Shown piece after piece: positions 10,067 to 21,800 of a DNA stretch of 64,000 nt. Position 1 is the first letter of the stretch. Each line of letters opens with the position of its first letter. This stretch comes from Hamiltosporidium tvaerminnensis. Taxonomy: Eukaryota > Microsporidia > Dubosqiidae. The translations under genes and the position numbers were made by a program. Under the pieces are notes generated by a model that did not search any database, was not told the DNA's origin, and was given only the letters and a program-made list of their open reading frames with translations. The stretch is taken from NCBI GenBank assembly GCA_022605425.2, contig JAKIMF020000001.1, forward strand, positions 2,358,501-2,422,500. Direction: 5' to 3'.

Positions 10067-12502
10067 ATGCTAAAATTAATTTTGCTATCAACGATTAAAA
10101 GCTTTTTGAAATTATTTTTAAAAAAAGTTTTCTACTCATTTATGTTTGCAGATTTAGATTATAGTAAAACACACAATAATACATTATTTCTACTAATATA
10201 CCTTTCTTGTTATGTACAATTAACCACTGTGAGTTTTTTTGTTTTAAACGATGAAAATTTGATAAATAATTTGAATGCCATTGATTTAGCTTTAGAAATT
10301 AAGGAAATAGAAAATGAACCAATCGGATGGTCTATCGAAGAGGATAAAATCACAATTTTTAAAAATAATATCTTAATCTATGAATCTTGCAATAACGGAA
10401 CGAAATATTACAATCCATTCATTTTAACAATACCTTACATAAATGGCATGTTACTTAATTCAAATTTTTTAAAAACTTCTTTTGATTCTAAACGGACAAA
10501 TATAAACATATTTCTTAAAGACATTTCCTTTTCTGCCTTACTTCTATTCCTTAAATTAATAGATAATCCGGACATTATTGTTAATCAAATGAAAACACGG
10601 GATTTTTTAGATATTTTAATGATTATTTCTATATTAGATACAGAAAAATCTAAAGAAAGAAATTATTTTTTAAAAGAATTACTTAGAAATTTTATGTTCA
10701 CTATGCAAAATGGAAATCAAATTTTTGATTTGGAAAGATACTCTGAGAGTTATCACTATAAATATATAAAAAAATCCATTCTTATGGATTTGTTGATATT
10801 CTTTATTGATTTTATTACATTTAATGATAAAAGCGCAGAGAGATGCATTGTTTTAACAGGAAATAAATATTTGAAGTTTACTAGCCATGAGGTATTCTTT
10901 GTTTTTTGTAAAGGTTTCAGAAAATGTGCGAATTTTGAAATTTATTTAAGATTAAATGATATTGGAATTTATCAATTATACAAAATGATAAATGAAAAAT
11001 ATTTACTAAATATGTGGCGATTCTTACTTAATATTACGAATATAGACCTTCTATATCTTATTTTTTTAGGGATAGACACATATATAAAAGCAACTAAACT
11101 TTTTTCATTTGTAATATTTCATACAGAAAAACTTTATATTCATTATCATGCACATCCAATGGAGTTATTTTGCAAAAGACAACTTAGTCTCTTTTCTAAA
11201 AATTTAAAAGTATTAAAATTAGAATTTGATTTCACACTAGACGAACTTAAAATCATATTAAATTTCTGTGATAACATTCATGAAATTGTATTAAATACGA
11301 GAGTATCAAATTTTGAATTTCTAGATTTACTAATAACATTTTTAGTAAAGAATCCAGATAAAATTTGTAAACTTTATAGTCACATATATGAATTAGACAA
11401 TACAGATATCAGTGTACTAAGAAATTTTCCAAAAAATTTAATATTCTATTTTCTAAATTTGACGAATCAATCTGAAAATATAGAAATTCCCCTTCAATAT
11501 TTACCATTTTTGAATAAATATCGTTATTCCAATTATGAAAATTTAAAATTAGCTACTAATTATATTTTGTTAGAATGTATAAGATATAAATCTATTGAAC
11601 TTGATTATAAAGAATATTCATCACCGTTTGAAATCGATAGCGCAATTTTAAAATCGCTTGGATGTTTAAATACAATTAAATATTTTACCTTGCGAAACAT
11701 TTTAGTCAGTGATGAATTGCTATTATTTGTTTTAAATTCGAAAACCATTGAGTGTTTAGTAATCCAAAAATTTATATTGAAAAATAATTTTAAATATTAT
11801 TTAAGGAATAATAAGATAAATCAAAAATTACTGTTTTTAGATTTAATAGAATCTCTATATGATATTGATCAGAATATTTTGGTTTATTTAATACAATTCA
11901 AATGTATATCTTGTATAAAGCTAATCAATATATATTTTACTAAATCTTATTTCCAAAAATTTTATCAATATCTTTTTCGCTTTGTAACAAAAAAAGATAA
12001 CAGAATATGTTTGAAATTTTTAAAAATTTTTACGAATTCAAATAATAGGAAAATTTTTGATTATTTGCATTTTTTATCCGAAATATACGATTATTCAATG
12101 CTTTTGAAAATTATGTATCATGTTTATACAATTACTAATCTAGAATATTATTTTTTTAGCAAAATGGTTAATTTAGAAGCCATTTCAATCGAAATTCGCC
12201 ATTTATCAGATTGTATCAATTTTAATATAATATTTATAAACTGTAATTTATTTAAGACAATTACGACGCTAGCTATTTATTGCAGTAAAATTAACAAAGA
12301 AGAAATGAAATTTTTTAAATCATTCAAAAATTTAATGATTTTATGCTTATCGTGCGAAATACTTGATTATGAAGCAATTTCTTGTATGAGAAAAAAAGAC
12401 TTTAAAACCGCCCAGTTTGATATTATAAAACCTATTCGAGCAGATAGATCGAATGAAATCAATAACTATCTCGATTCAGAATTTGAAAACAATTTTCTAT
12501 AG
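10067..12502 (+). CDS. BTB-like/LRR family protein, N-terminal hydrophobic segment
   Basis: This intact 811-residue protein is a paralogue of 6966-9308. A hydrophobic stretch at about 39-60 (LFLLIYLSCYV..) follows a basic N-terminus. An alternative ATG at 10142 (residue 26) would place that stretch at residue 14 and match the neighbour's N-terminus better, giving a more ordinary signal-type sequence. Residues of about 115-210 have the pattern of a BTB/POZ domain: a hydrophobic strand, NINIFLKDISFSALLLFLKL, then helices around DFLDILMIISILDTEKSK. The rest contains degenerate leucine-rich repeats, for example KYFTLRNILVSDELLLFVL and a conserved tail FFKSFKNLMILCLSC. The function is unknown. Multi-copy, fast-evolving, possibly exported LRR proteins are a known feature of microsporidia and are often proposed to act at the host interface. 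The BTB assignment is inferred from pattern only. Confidence 0.75.
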   Translation: MLKLILLSTIKSFLKLFLKKVFYSFMFADLDYSKTHNNTLFLLIYLSCYVQLTTVSFFVLNDENLINNLNAIDLALEIKEIENEPIGWSIEEDKITIFKNNILIYESCNNGTKYYNPFILTIPYINGMLLNSNFLKTSFDSKRTNINIFLKDISFSALLLFLKLIDNPDIIVNQMKTRDFLDILMIISILDTEKSKERNYFLKELLRNFMFTMQNGNQIFDLERYSESYHYKYIKKSILMDLLIFFIDFITFNDKSAERCIVLTGNKYLKFTSHEVFFVFCKGFRKCANFEIYLRLNDIGIYQLYKMINEKYLLNMWRFLLNITNIDLLYLIFLGIDTYIKATKLFSFVIFHTEKLYIHYHAHPMELFCKRQLSLFSKNLKVLKLEFDFTLDELKIILNFCDNIHEIVLNTRVSNFEFLDLLITFLVKNPDKICKLYSHIYELDNTDISVLRNFPKNLIFYFLNLTNQSENIEIPLQYLPFLNKYRYSNYENLKLATNYILLECIRYKSIELDYKEYSSPFEIDSAILKSLGCLNTIKYFTLRNILVSDELLLFVLNSKTIECLVIQKFILKNNFKYYLRNNKINQKLLFLDLIESLYDIDQNILVYLIQFKCISCIKLINIYFTKSYFQKFYQYLFRFVTKKDNRICLKFLKIFTNSNNRKIFDYLHFLSEIYDYSMLLKIMYHVYTITNLEYYFFSKMVNLEAISIEIRHLSDCINFNIIFINCNLFKTITTLAIYCSKINKEEMKFFKSFKNLMILCLSCEILDYEAISCMRKKDFKTAQFDIIKPIRADRSNEINNYLDSEFENNFL

Positions 12503-12954
12503 AAACCTACAGAAAGTAATCTACCCAAAGAAGCAGACGAACTTTAATATTTAAGTTTTGGTGCTATCTTAGATAGCGTTTGTTGTAAAATTTTTAGAAT
12601 ACAGACTTTATTTCAAAGAATATTTATAAAAAATTTTTAATCTGCTAATAAACATCAATATATTATTGCATTTTATGTCTACAAAAAGTTATATTAGAAA
12701 ATATTTTGGTTTTTTTCCATAATTTTACGAGTTTTCTGTGATTTTTTTATTGTGATAGAATGGCGATTCAGAAGCAGAATTTATGACCAATATATATTTT
12801 TTTTGTTTATTTTCAAAGGTCTCTTTTTTCAGCTTAGACTTTTTTTCTATATTAATGCCCATTTTTGATCATCCTCATATCCTTAAAATAAGCAAATAGT
12901 AGCTGTCAATTTTTTTGATAATTCATAATTTGATGGTACTATATAATCTGATCT
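12503..12954. other. Intergenic, no gene recognised
   Basis: AT-rich, low-complexity sequence. Nothing was identified before the retrotransposon remnant begins. Confidence 0.3.
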
Positions 12955-14535
12955 TGATTCCAAAAAAAATCTAGTTTATATTTCCTCTTTACTATTTTAA
13001 TCACTTTACTCTCCTAGTATAAATCAGACTTTTTTATATTTATTTTCTGTCATCTATAAGAAATAGGAAAAATTTATTTTTTGTTTTTGGATGTTTGACA
13101 TAATATTCCCTTTCTATTGGTTTTAAAAAGAAAGTTTTTTTTTTGTAATTCTGTTCTTTGTATTACATTCAATGACGCTCCTTTACAACTCTCTTCGGAA
13201 TTTTCTCCTAACTCAAGTCCTCTTCGTTCATTGCAAGAAAATGTTTCCACCATCTCTTTGATCACATTTGACTGGAAATATGATTCTAATTCTTGGATAT
13301 TCGCAGTCTTATAAGGTACATTTATGGTATTTTTTCACAATACTCCCCCCCAATATATCACATAGAAGATTATCTCAATACTAAACCCATAAAAAAGACA
13401 AATCTGATTAGCTAATAGGTCATAATTCCTAAGTTTCCTATTTCAACTATTCGAAGTGAATCTTTGGAAGTAACTCCTGCTATAATAAAAGTTTTCTCAT
13501 GTTTACTCAAATCTATAAAAAATTATCGAGTCTATAATTCCAAAACATGATCTTGGTTTTTATCCTGGTATACACTATTATTTAAGTATACTAATTTTCA
13601 AGAAACTTCGCACTGAGTGGATCTGAATTCATTTTAAAAACAAAATCTGTAGTTCTTTCTAGGTGAAGCTCTAGGAACCTCACTTCATAATTATGCCATC
13701 TAGTGTGATCATATCTGTGCATTTTCTCACATCTAATAAATAAATGATCTACTGTTCTACCAGGCATGTTACAGTGTCAACACATACCATTTGTCTGCCA
13801 AAATATATTTTTAGCTCGGATATAGAAAGAAAATCACCTCATCTGGTGACTTAATATTATATTAATTTGCCATTTTGAAGAGTAATTTAGATTCAAAGGA
13901 AATGTTTTTTTCTTGTATTAATAAAACCTTAAATTGAAATTCTATTTCAATTTCGCTATTAAATGCGAAAGTTGAGCTTCTATTTAGTTATTTTTATTGG
14001 CATCCTCTTTCTACCTACATTTCAATTTTAAGCAACTTTTTTTGGTGCAAGATAAGTTTTAAGCTTAGTTTTCATTTTGAAGATTGCTCTTTCCGAGTTG
14101 ATATTTCTTTATTTTTTTCCAGATAATCTTGACTTGCCGAAGCTTTGGCTTTACTTCAACTCATCACCATGTAAGCTTCTTCCATGTTATTTTTAGAGAG
14201 GATACAAACGCTCTTTATATCCTGTTCCGAGGTGTAACTGTTTAGACATCATGCCATACTGCCATTTAAAATTGAGAATTCGGCGGTTCGAGACGAAGTA
14301 TTTAATATTAGAATTGATTAACGATATCGCATGTTGATTAACTGCAGAAAATCATTTTTTTTGTATTCAATACAGTGGTGATAAGTACTCTATGCCTTAC
14401 CATTGGTTTTGTTTGTACTTCATCAAATGAGCTACATGTCGTATCACCTTCCTATTTTTAATTATTCTCAAATATTTAGAAACACGAACACCTTCTAGAA
14501 TAATCGGTATCATTGCGAAACATCAACCGAAATGA
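12955..14535 (-). pseudogene. 5'-truncated decayed R2/R4-like retrotransposon
   Basis: On the minus strand this follows the C-terminal half of the intact element at 18867-22670. The acidic C-terminal tail is near 12980-13030, and the ERASxxV / RRGLESG region is near 13150-13250. The CCHC knuckle is still recognisable near 13765-13800, with TRRHNEV near 13690-13720. The YLPRTELG and LNYHIGVLRLE regions lie near 14170-14330, and YKYLG near 14470. Many frameshifts and stops are present. It ends in the RT thumb region, so the copy was 5'-truncated at insertion or later deleted. Edges are approximate. Confidence 0.75.
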
Positions 14536-14998
14536 TAATACCAAAGTTAATGTACATATAAAGTGAAAATATAATAACAATAAATAATCTCATCTATATT
14601 TTCAATCCTATACAAAAAACTTTTTTTCTCCAATCTTACCGTATCTCTCGATGCGAGAATGAAAGAAGAAGGTTTTCTAATTTCTTCTCTATATTTTACA
14701 TTTTAGAATTAGCCTTTGATTATATACGTGGTGGAGAGCGCATGTTTTCAACCCAAGGCCTGTAATTATTTAATATCACAGAGAAACCTTAAAAAAAACG
14801 CATATTACGCCCTGCGACTACTAATAATTACCTAGATGGTTTCAGAGGAGAAGTCTCAGGTGAGGGATTGAATAATACAAAATGTAAAATACAAAATCCT
14901 TAAATTAAAACCAATATATTTGCATCTAAAAATATAAAACAACACTTTAAAATTATAATTTATAAGTTATAATGCCTAAATTTTGAATGTAATTAGTT
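14536..14998. other. Intergenic downstream of XPD
   Basis: AT-rich, no gene recognised. A slightly GC-richer patch near 14720-14870 has no match elsewhere in the window that I could see. Confidence 0.3.
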
Positions 14999-17233
14999 TC
15001 ATTGAATTACGTCTTTTACAGAAACAATCCTTTTGACTTCGCTTTCTTCTAAAACACACTTTCCCATATCAAATTCTTGTGCCATTTCTCTAAAAAACCT
15101 TCTCGCAATATTTATTGCCATATCCACACTAAGATTACTACATCCATCTTCCATACAACTTAATATCCATTTGGGAAGTTTATTTTTTTTATCGCTTTTT
15201 TCAAATCTATGATCTGCCATTACCATTAATCCATAATCATTCTTACTTCTTAATACTCTTCCCAAACATTGAGCACATTGTCTCATGGCATCAAAATTTA
15301 AAAAATCCGATTCTTTAATTCCCAAAGAACGTAAAAATTCCAATCTTTTTTTAAGTTTTACGCTTAAAACATATTGAAATGGTACACCTATCACTATACA
15401 ACACCTACCCCAACATCCACTAAAATCTACACCTTCACTTACCTTTCCTCGAGCAATACAAAACAATACACCTCCTCTCCCATTCTCACAACATAATCTG
15501 TAATTTTCTAATGCTTTTTCACTTTCTAAATTATCTACACTTTCACAAAAAACCAATTTGTTTTTAGAAATCTCAGTAATGACACCCATTTCACACCACA
15601 GCGTCACTATTTCTTCCATGTATAAATAAGAAGGGAAAAACACAACCATTCCGTCAGGAACTACTTTACTAAATTCGATAACTAAACTTCCATAATTTCT
15701 TACAATCGATGGGTCAGATCTAAGTGAAAAGGAAGTAGTTACAGCTGTTTTTGGATCAATTTTGTTATCCTGTTTACCAATTTCTTGTGCTTTTACTATC
15801 ATTTGATCGTTTCCCTTTGTTATTATCAGTGGTAGAACACTATTTCTAGCAAGTGTTACACCAATTTCTACAGATTTTACAGGAACAAATCCTAGAATCT
15901 TTGGATACATCGAAATAGGACTGAGCGTACCGCTGGTTATTACAACAGTAGAAAATCTTTTAAATATTTTTTTAAAAACAATAGAACTATCCAAACAACT
16001 AAGAGTTAAAACAGGAGAAAACAATCCTGACGTATCATATGGTTCATAAATGACACTGAATCCTTTATTGTGTAGAGAAAGCAAAGTAATAAAATCTACG
16101 ACTTTTTTTAAGTTTCGTAAATCTTCATCAGATTTCAAAGTAGAAATCAAAATATTAAATCTGTAGGAAGTAAAAGTGAGGGTTTTTCTGTCCAAAAGTA
16201 AAGTTTCTTTGATTGCTTTAGAAAAATTTATAGGTGTTTCTGTCGAAAGATGTGTAGATTTAAGCCGTGTTTTAAAAAATTCTATAAGTCGTTTTAATAC
16301 AGAAACAAAATGAATTGCATTTCTTAAATTTCCTGGTACAAATTCAAATTCACATTCATTAAAATCGGGTGGAATTGATTCTGAAATATTCGAAGTATTT
16401 TTCAATAAATTATTTTTTAATTTTAAATATTCTGTTTCTAAAATTTTATATGAATTTAATTTCATTTCTTTAATTTTATTTTCAATTATTTTTATACATT
16501 TGGTTGAAACATCCAAATCGTATCTTTTCAATTCAATGGTAAGAGCTTCTATAGCAGAATTGTCTATATTATGTGCTTCATCAAATATTACCAGTGTATT
16601 AGAAGGAAGTGATTTAGAAACAATATCACTAATATGGGGATCTAAAAGATAATTATATGTGTAAATAATACAATCAGAAAGCGGCAATAATTTTCTAGCT
16701 AAAAAATATGGACAAATTGACTTTTCAATAGAAAGTAATTTTAATTTTTCTATGCTGTAAACACCCGAAGTAAAACTTTCAAATTTTTCTAAATTTTCAA
16801 GAAAATCACATTTCGTTATTGACCAAGGAGCAGTTAATAGTCTACAGATACGATCTGTATCTATTTTGGCCTTAGGATTTATACAAAGATGTTTACGAGA
16901 AGCAAGTCCAATACCAAGAAAGTTTATTTTTTCATGTTTATTTATAAATTCATATAAATTTTCCAATTCTTTTAGTGCTTTATCAATTTCTGGGACAGTT
17001 CGTGAACAATAAGCTATTTTAAAAGATGGTTTGTTATTCTTTTTCAAATACATTTGAAACGAAACCGAAGCAGATAACAACGCTATAGTTTTTCCTGTAC
17101 CAGAAGGCATTTCTATAAGAGAATGACCTGTGGTTTTAAGAAGGTTTATAAGTTCTTTAATATAATTGAGTTGTTCGGGATAAATAGAAGAATAAGGGAA
17201 ATATATTGGTACATCGTCAACGGTAAAAATCAT
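14999..17233 (-). CDS. RAD3: TFIIH DNA helicase XPD/Rad3
   Basis: This 744-residue superfamily 2 iron-sulfur helicase is close to the yeast Rad3 length. Walker A EMPSGTGKT gives the catalytic lysine at residue 48, the same number as yeast Rad3. Four cysteines suitable for the 4Fe-4S cluster lie at about 117, 130, 142 and 174 (KHLC, DRIC, TKC, SICPYF). The DEAH box is at 218-221 and motif VI (QCLGRVLRSKNDYG) at about 650-665. It is the 5'-3' helicase of TFIIH, used in nucleotide excision repair and, as a scaffold, in RNA polymerase II initiation. The start is fixed by the ATG directly preceded by CCCCC. The stop codon is TGA, which shows that TGA terminates in this genome. The gene is intron-free and isolated, with remnants of a retrotransposon about 460 bp downstream. 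Confidence 0.96.
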   Translation of the reverse strand: MIFTVDDVPIYFPYSSIYPEQLNYIKELINLLKTTGHSLIEMPSGTGKTIALLSASVSFQMYLKKNNKPSFKIAYCSRTVPEIDKALKELENLYEFINKHEKINFLGIGLASRKHLCINPKAKIDTDRICRLLTAPWSITKCDFLENLEKFESFTSGVYSIEKLKLLSIEKSICPYFLARKLLPLSDCIIYTYNYLLDPHISDIVSKSLPSNTLVIFDEAHNIDNSAIEALTIELKRYDLDVSTKCIKIIENKIKEMKLNSYKILETEYLKLKNNLLKNTSNISESIPPDFNECEFEFVPGNLRNAIHFVSVLKRLIEFFKTRLKSTHLSTETPINFSKAIKETLLLDRKTLTFTSYRFNILISTLKSDEDLRNLKKVVDFITLLSLHNKGFSVIYEPYDTSGLFSPVLTLSCLDSSIVFKKIFKRFSTVVITSGTLSPISMYPKILGFVPVKSVEIGVTLARNSVLPLIITKGNDQMIVKAQEIGKQDNKIDPKTAVTTSFSLRSDPSIVRNYGSLVIEFSKVVPDGMVVFFPSYLYMEEIVTLWCEMGVITEISKNKLVFCESVDNLESEKALENYRLCCENGRGGVLFCIARGKVSEGVDFSGCWGRCCIVIGVPFQYVLSVKLKKRLEFLRSLGIKESDFLNFDAMRQCAQCLGRVLRSKNDYGLMVMADHRFEKSDKKNKLPKWILSCMEDGCSNLSVDMAINIARRFFREMAQEFDMGKCVLEESEVKRIVSVKDVIQ

Positions 17234-17238
17234 GGGGG
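17234..17238 (-). promoter_or_regulatory. CCCCC directly before XPD start
   Basis: On the minus strand five C residues abut the ATG. This is the clearest case in the window of the microsporidian start-proximal C-run. Confidence 0.6.
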
Positions 17239-18851
17239 TAACTTTTATGAAAATTGGTTTGAATTTTTTTTATTTTGAATGAATTAGAATCTGGAAATAT
17301 TTTTTTGTTGAAAATAATCGTTTTTTGCTTTCCTCGTATCATTTTCTTTAAAATTTAGAATAAATGATTTTTAAAAATATTTTTGTGTAAAATTATCGTA
17401 AATAAGATTTCTTTTATATTTTAACCAGCATAGATTGCATTTACTTGTATGAGTTTTTTTAATCGTTTTTTTATTTTTTAATTCAAATACGTTGGCTATT
17501 AAAAGTTAAATTAAGAAAGTTTTTTTCAATAGGTTAGTTCTCTATCTTAGGTTCTTTATAATGAACTTATGTATTATCAAATTGTAATGGAAAAATTTGG
17601 TCCCAAATATAGAAGAATAGAAGAGGATTGTTAAGAGGACCGAGCAATTCAAGGGCTGTAGCGTCGCAGGAGTTAGCTAGTTATATATTATCAAACCTAC
17701 AAAATGTAAAGAGAATAAGCAAACTAAAACTTTCTGCTTGGCTATAAACAGTAAAATTGATGTAAAAACCACAGGACATCTGCGGGTTTTCAAGAGATTT
17801 GTATATGAAGGAAAAGGCCAAAAAACCATGAAATTTCTTTGATAGAGTTGGTTGCTAGATTTTTGTGTAAAAGCATTAAGAAAAAAACCAGGATTGCAGT
17901 AATTGATATTGTAAAACATGTGAGTAGCTCTTAGATTTCTCGGTTTAGAAGACTTGGCGTCTGTGAATACAAAAAAACGTGTATTTAAAAACTAATTAGC
18001 ATTATGTGCCTACCTATGAAATCGATTCTTCTATCTGATACCTATTAACTTTCGAGTTACATCTTGGCTGAATTTCTATTTGGTTTAAAAATTTTATAGT
18101 ATGTGGAACTTTCGATGCTCATAGAGAGGCCTAAAGTAGTTGTGAACGTCGATAAGAATGTGTGAAGTAAACTTTAAAGAGCTTTAGACAACTGTTCGGC
18201 TTATCTATTCGTATTAAACATGTATTAAAGGAAAAATATTACGCTTTAGATATTGTGAAATACACCAACAAGTTCTTATAAATTTTAATACTAAAAATCG
18301 ATTTTAATAAGAAAATAATATAAAACACGCCACTTTATTAGAGCATCGCAAAATATATATTTACTCGGTAATTTTCGATTTGATTTTATAATGAAATTTA
18401 TACTTCTTCTTTAAATATAATGCAGTTTATTATTTTTATGTAACTATCATTGATGTAACCGACCCTATAGAAAAGATGGATTTTATTTAAAACAAGTGAT
18501 CGTTTGATTATGAGAATAGTCTAAGTTTTATATTTTTTTATAGAAAGAAATAATGGAAAAGAAAAATAATAATTTCTTAAAGCAATTAGTAAAATAAAGA
18601 TTGATTAAAATACAAAAACTATCTATTTTAGTTTCCTGTATAAAAATAATAGTCGATAGTTGCGAAAAATTTGTAACTGATCTCAATTTTAAAGATTTTA
18701 TTGAATGTTTTAAAATTTTATTCTCAGAGTCTATTACACTGGTTTATATTTTTCTAATTTAAACGTTTAAAACTTACAAATTTATTAATTTAGCTTGAAC
18801 ATAAAGGTATATGTTTTTCAATGCAGAAAATTAATATTTATTTTAAAATCA
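17239..18851. other. Long intergenic region, no gene recognised
   Basis: AT-rich with stops in all frames. The patch at about 17580-17960 is less biased and may be an old decayed gene, but no family could be recognised. The minus-strand open frame 17677-17919 has no motifs. Confidence 0.3.
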
Positions 18852-18866
18852 CCTAAAATTATAAAT
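18852..18866. repeat. Target-site duplication, 3' side of intact retrotransposon
   Basis: The 15-mer cctaaaattataaat occurs here and again at 22671-22685, directly flanking the retrotransposon between them. The two copies are identical. Confidence 0.8.
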
Positions 18867-21800
18867 TTATTTAATAAAATTCTAGGTTAAAATATTTTAA
18901 CATTTTTATATGTTTTCTTCTACCTCTTTAACCACTATTGTTTCTTCTTCCAAATCCGACTCTTCATTTATGTTATTGGTCGGTTCCTCCAGAGTGGTTC
19001 CTCCTTGTGAAATAAGGGGTGTATTATTTTTTGGTTTTAAAGTTTTAACACCATCTTCCTCTCTTTTCGCTTCTTTTAAAGGGGGTATTGGTTCCTCATG
19101 CATCTCTGATCTCATAATAACACCCATTGACGCTCTCTCCCAGCTCTCTTCGGCATTTAGTCCTGACTCAAGTCCTCTTCGTCGATCAAAGGAAATAGTT
19201 TCGACTGTCTTTTTAAGTACTATAGACTGAATGTATGCTTCTACATTCATGGGTATTTCTAGTCTTTTAAGATGAGATTTATGGTATTTTGTCACAATAC
19301 CGTCCCAGGTCATCACATAAGGGATTATCTCAACACTACACTTATAAATAAGGCCCAACTCATTGGCTAGCAGGTCATACTTCCTAAGTTTTTCAGTTTC
19401 AACTATTTGAAGTGAATCTTGGGAAGTGATTCCTACTTCAATGAGTGTTATCTTATTTTTCTTCTTATCTAAAATAAATATGTCCGGTCTGTTATTCCGA
19501 ATTTTAACATCAGTTTTAATTCTGGTGTCCACTCTTATCTCTGCATACTCATTATCAAGAATTTCTTGAACAGAGTGGCTCCTTATTCGTTTTGAAGACT
19601 TAAACTTATATCTATTTAGAAGGAGAAGGTGTAGGCATCTAACCACTTCATTATGCCGTCTAGTGTAATCATGGCCTAGCATTTTTTCACATCTAGTTGC
19701 TAGATGATCCACAGTCTTACCAGACTTCCCGCAATGTTGACACACACCATCTGCTCCCCAGAATACATTTCTATCCTGGATATAGCAGAACACAGCTTCA
19801 TTTCGTGGCCTAATATTTCCTCTCTTTAGCCATCTTGAAGAGTCACTAACACTCACAAGCTCATTTTTCCTTGCATTATATAACTTTGAATGGAGTTTTC
19901 GTTTTTCTATTTCGTTATAAGGTTTTGCAAGTTGAGCTTCTTCTAAACTTTTCTTAGTGACTTCTTCTACCAACCTGTACTTTACTTTTAAGAAGCCTTT
20001 TATTAGTGCAAGATGGGTTTTATTATTATTCTCCACCTTGAGGATTGCTGCTCGTCTAGTTGATATTTCTTTACTTTTTTCCAGACAATCCAAGAGTTGC
20101 AGAAGCATATGTTCGCTTCGCAACTCAACACTATGTAGGCCTCTTCCAAGTTCTGTTCTAGGAAGATACAACCGCTCTTTACATCCTGGGCGGAGATGTA
20201 TCTTATTTTTAACCAACACCGCACGCACTGCATCATCTAACTTAGAGAAGTCAGCCGGTTCAAGTCGAAGTACTCCTATGTGGTAGTTGATTAACGATAT
20301 CGCATGTTGATTGATTGCAGAAAATAAATTTTTTGCATTTAATCTAGTGTGACAAAGTCTTTCAACTCTTGATATAAGTTTGCTCTGTACTTCTTCAAAT
20401 GAGCTACGTGTTGGGATTCCTCTGCTATCTTCTATTATTCCTAAATATTTGTAAACACTAACACCTTCTAGAAGATTAGCAGTCTCTTCACAACACGTAT
20501 CATTTGTGGCTGACTTTTCTTTATTAATCTCTAAGCCAATCACCTCTAAAAATCCCTTTGCCTCGTCTGTCATAGCACTCAATGTGGAGCTGTCTTTTGC
20601 AAGGAGCTTAAGATCATCAATAAACAAGAGATGATTAGTAGAATGGGATTCTGCATCTGTTTGTACTGTCACTTTTGTGTATTTTTCATTAAGCTTTCGG
20701 CTTAATGGATCCATACACAACACAAATAACAAAGGTGACAGACTATCTCCTTGTAGAATCACTCTATCAATCTTCTTGCTCATGATTTTTTCAGGCCCTA
20801 CTGATATATCAATTTTCCATTTTGATATAATTACCTTAATAAATTTCAGGATCCAATCAGGTAAATTAAGGTTTTCAATGCATTGAGTTAAATAAGCATG
20901 ATCTATTGAATCATAAGCTTTTTTAACATCAATCCATGTTGCCTTAAGATTATTTCCATACTCTTTATTTAAGGCAATATTCAGTAGAGCCTGCTCTTTC
21001 GCTCCCTGCACACCTCTTACCGCCCCTAGTTGGTTCTCTGCAAGCAACCCTCGCCTTTCCACTTCAAGTTGAACGACTTTCGTTACACACTTTGTCGTTA
21101 ACTTATAGAGGTTGGACATACAAGTGATTGGCCTGTAGTCAGAGCCTCTTCGTGGAATTCCTTTCGGTATCAAATACGTAAGCCCGCAGTAAAACCAATC
21201 AGCTTGAGGTGTTCCTTCTAAACATATAACTTTCACAATATCATAAAGATATTTGTGGAGAGTTGTAAGTTTCTTAATGAAAAAATTGTAAATACCATCA
21301 ATTCCAGCAGCTTTCCAATTAGGGAGCCAATTAATGATATTCACAAATTCATCAAGTGAAGGAAACGTGGTCGGATGATTATCTGATACAAATGGAATCA
21401 AATAATCATCGTACGTGACTGTGTCATCATTTTTGTTCCACATTGTAGACCAAAAACTCACAATTTCATCACGGCTAACCACATGCTCGGATTCCACACG
21501 CTCGGATAACCCACGATAAAATCGACCTCGGAAAAGCTCAAACATACGATTCTCTTTTCGGAATTGCTTCCTACCAACATACATCCTAATTTTTTTCTCA
21601 TAAATGTTCAAAGACTCATTCTTCTTAACTAAAGCCTTAGAAAGATCAGTTACACTGCTCAAGTTTAAATTAAACTCTCGCATGACTTTCTTAAGGCTCT
21701 TCGTTTCCGAAGTGGAGAGCTTTTCCTGCTTACGAGCCTTCTCGAGAAGATCTTTGGAAAGTACTAACTTAGAAATTTTACTTTCTATGTTTTCCTTCCA

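Noticed and set aside
13074-13314. Overlapping small ORFs on both strands
   Set aside because: They lie within the decayed retrotransposon C-terminus (RRGLE.. and ESCKGAS.. segments match the element).
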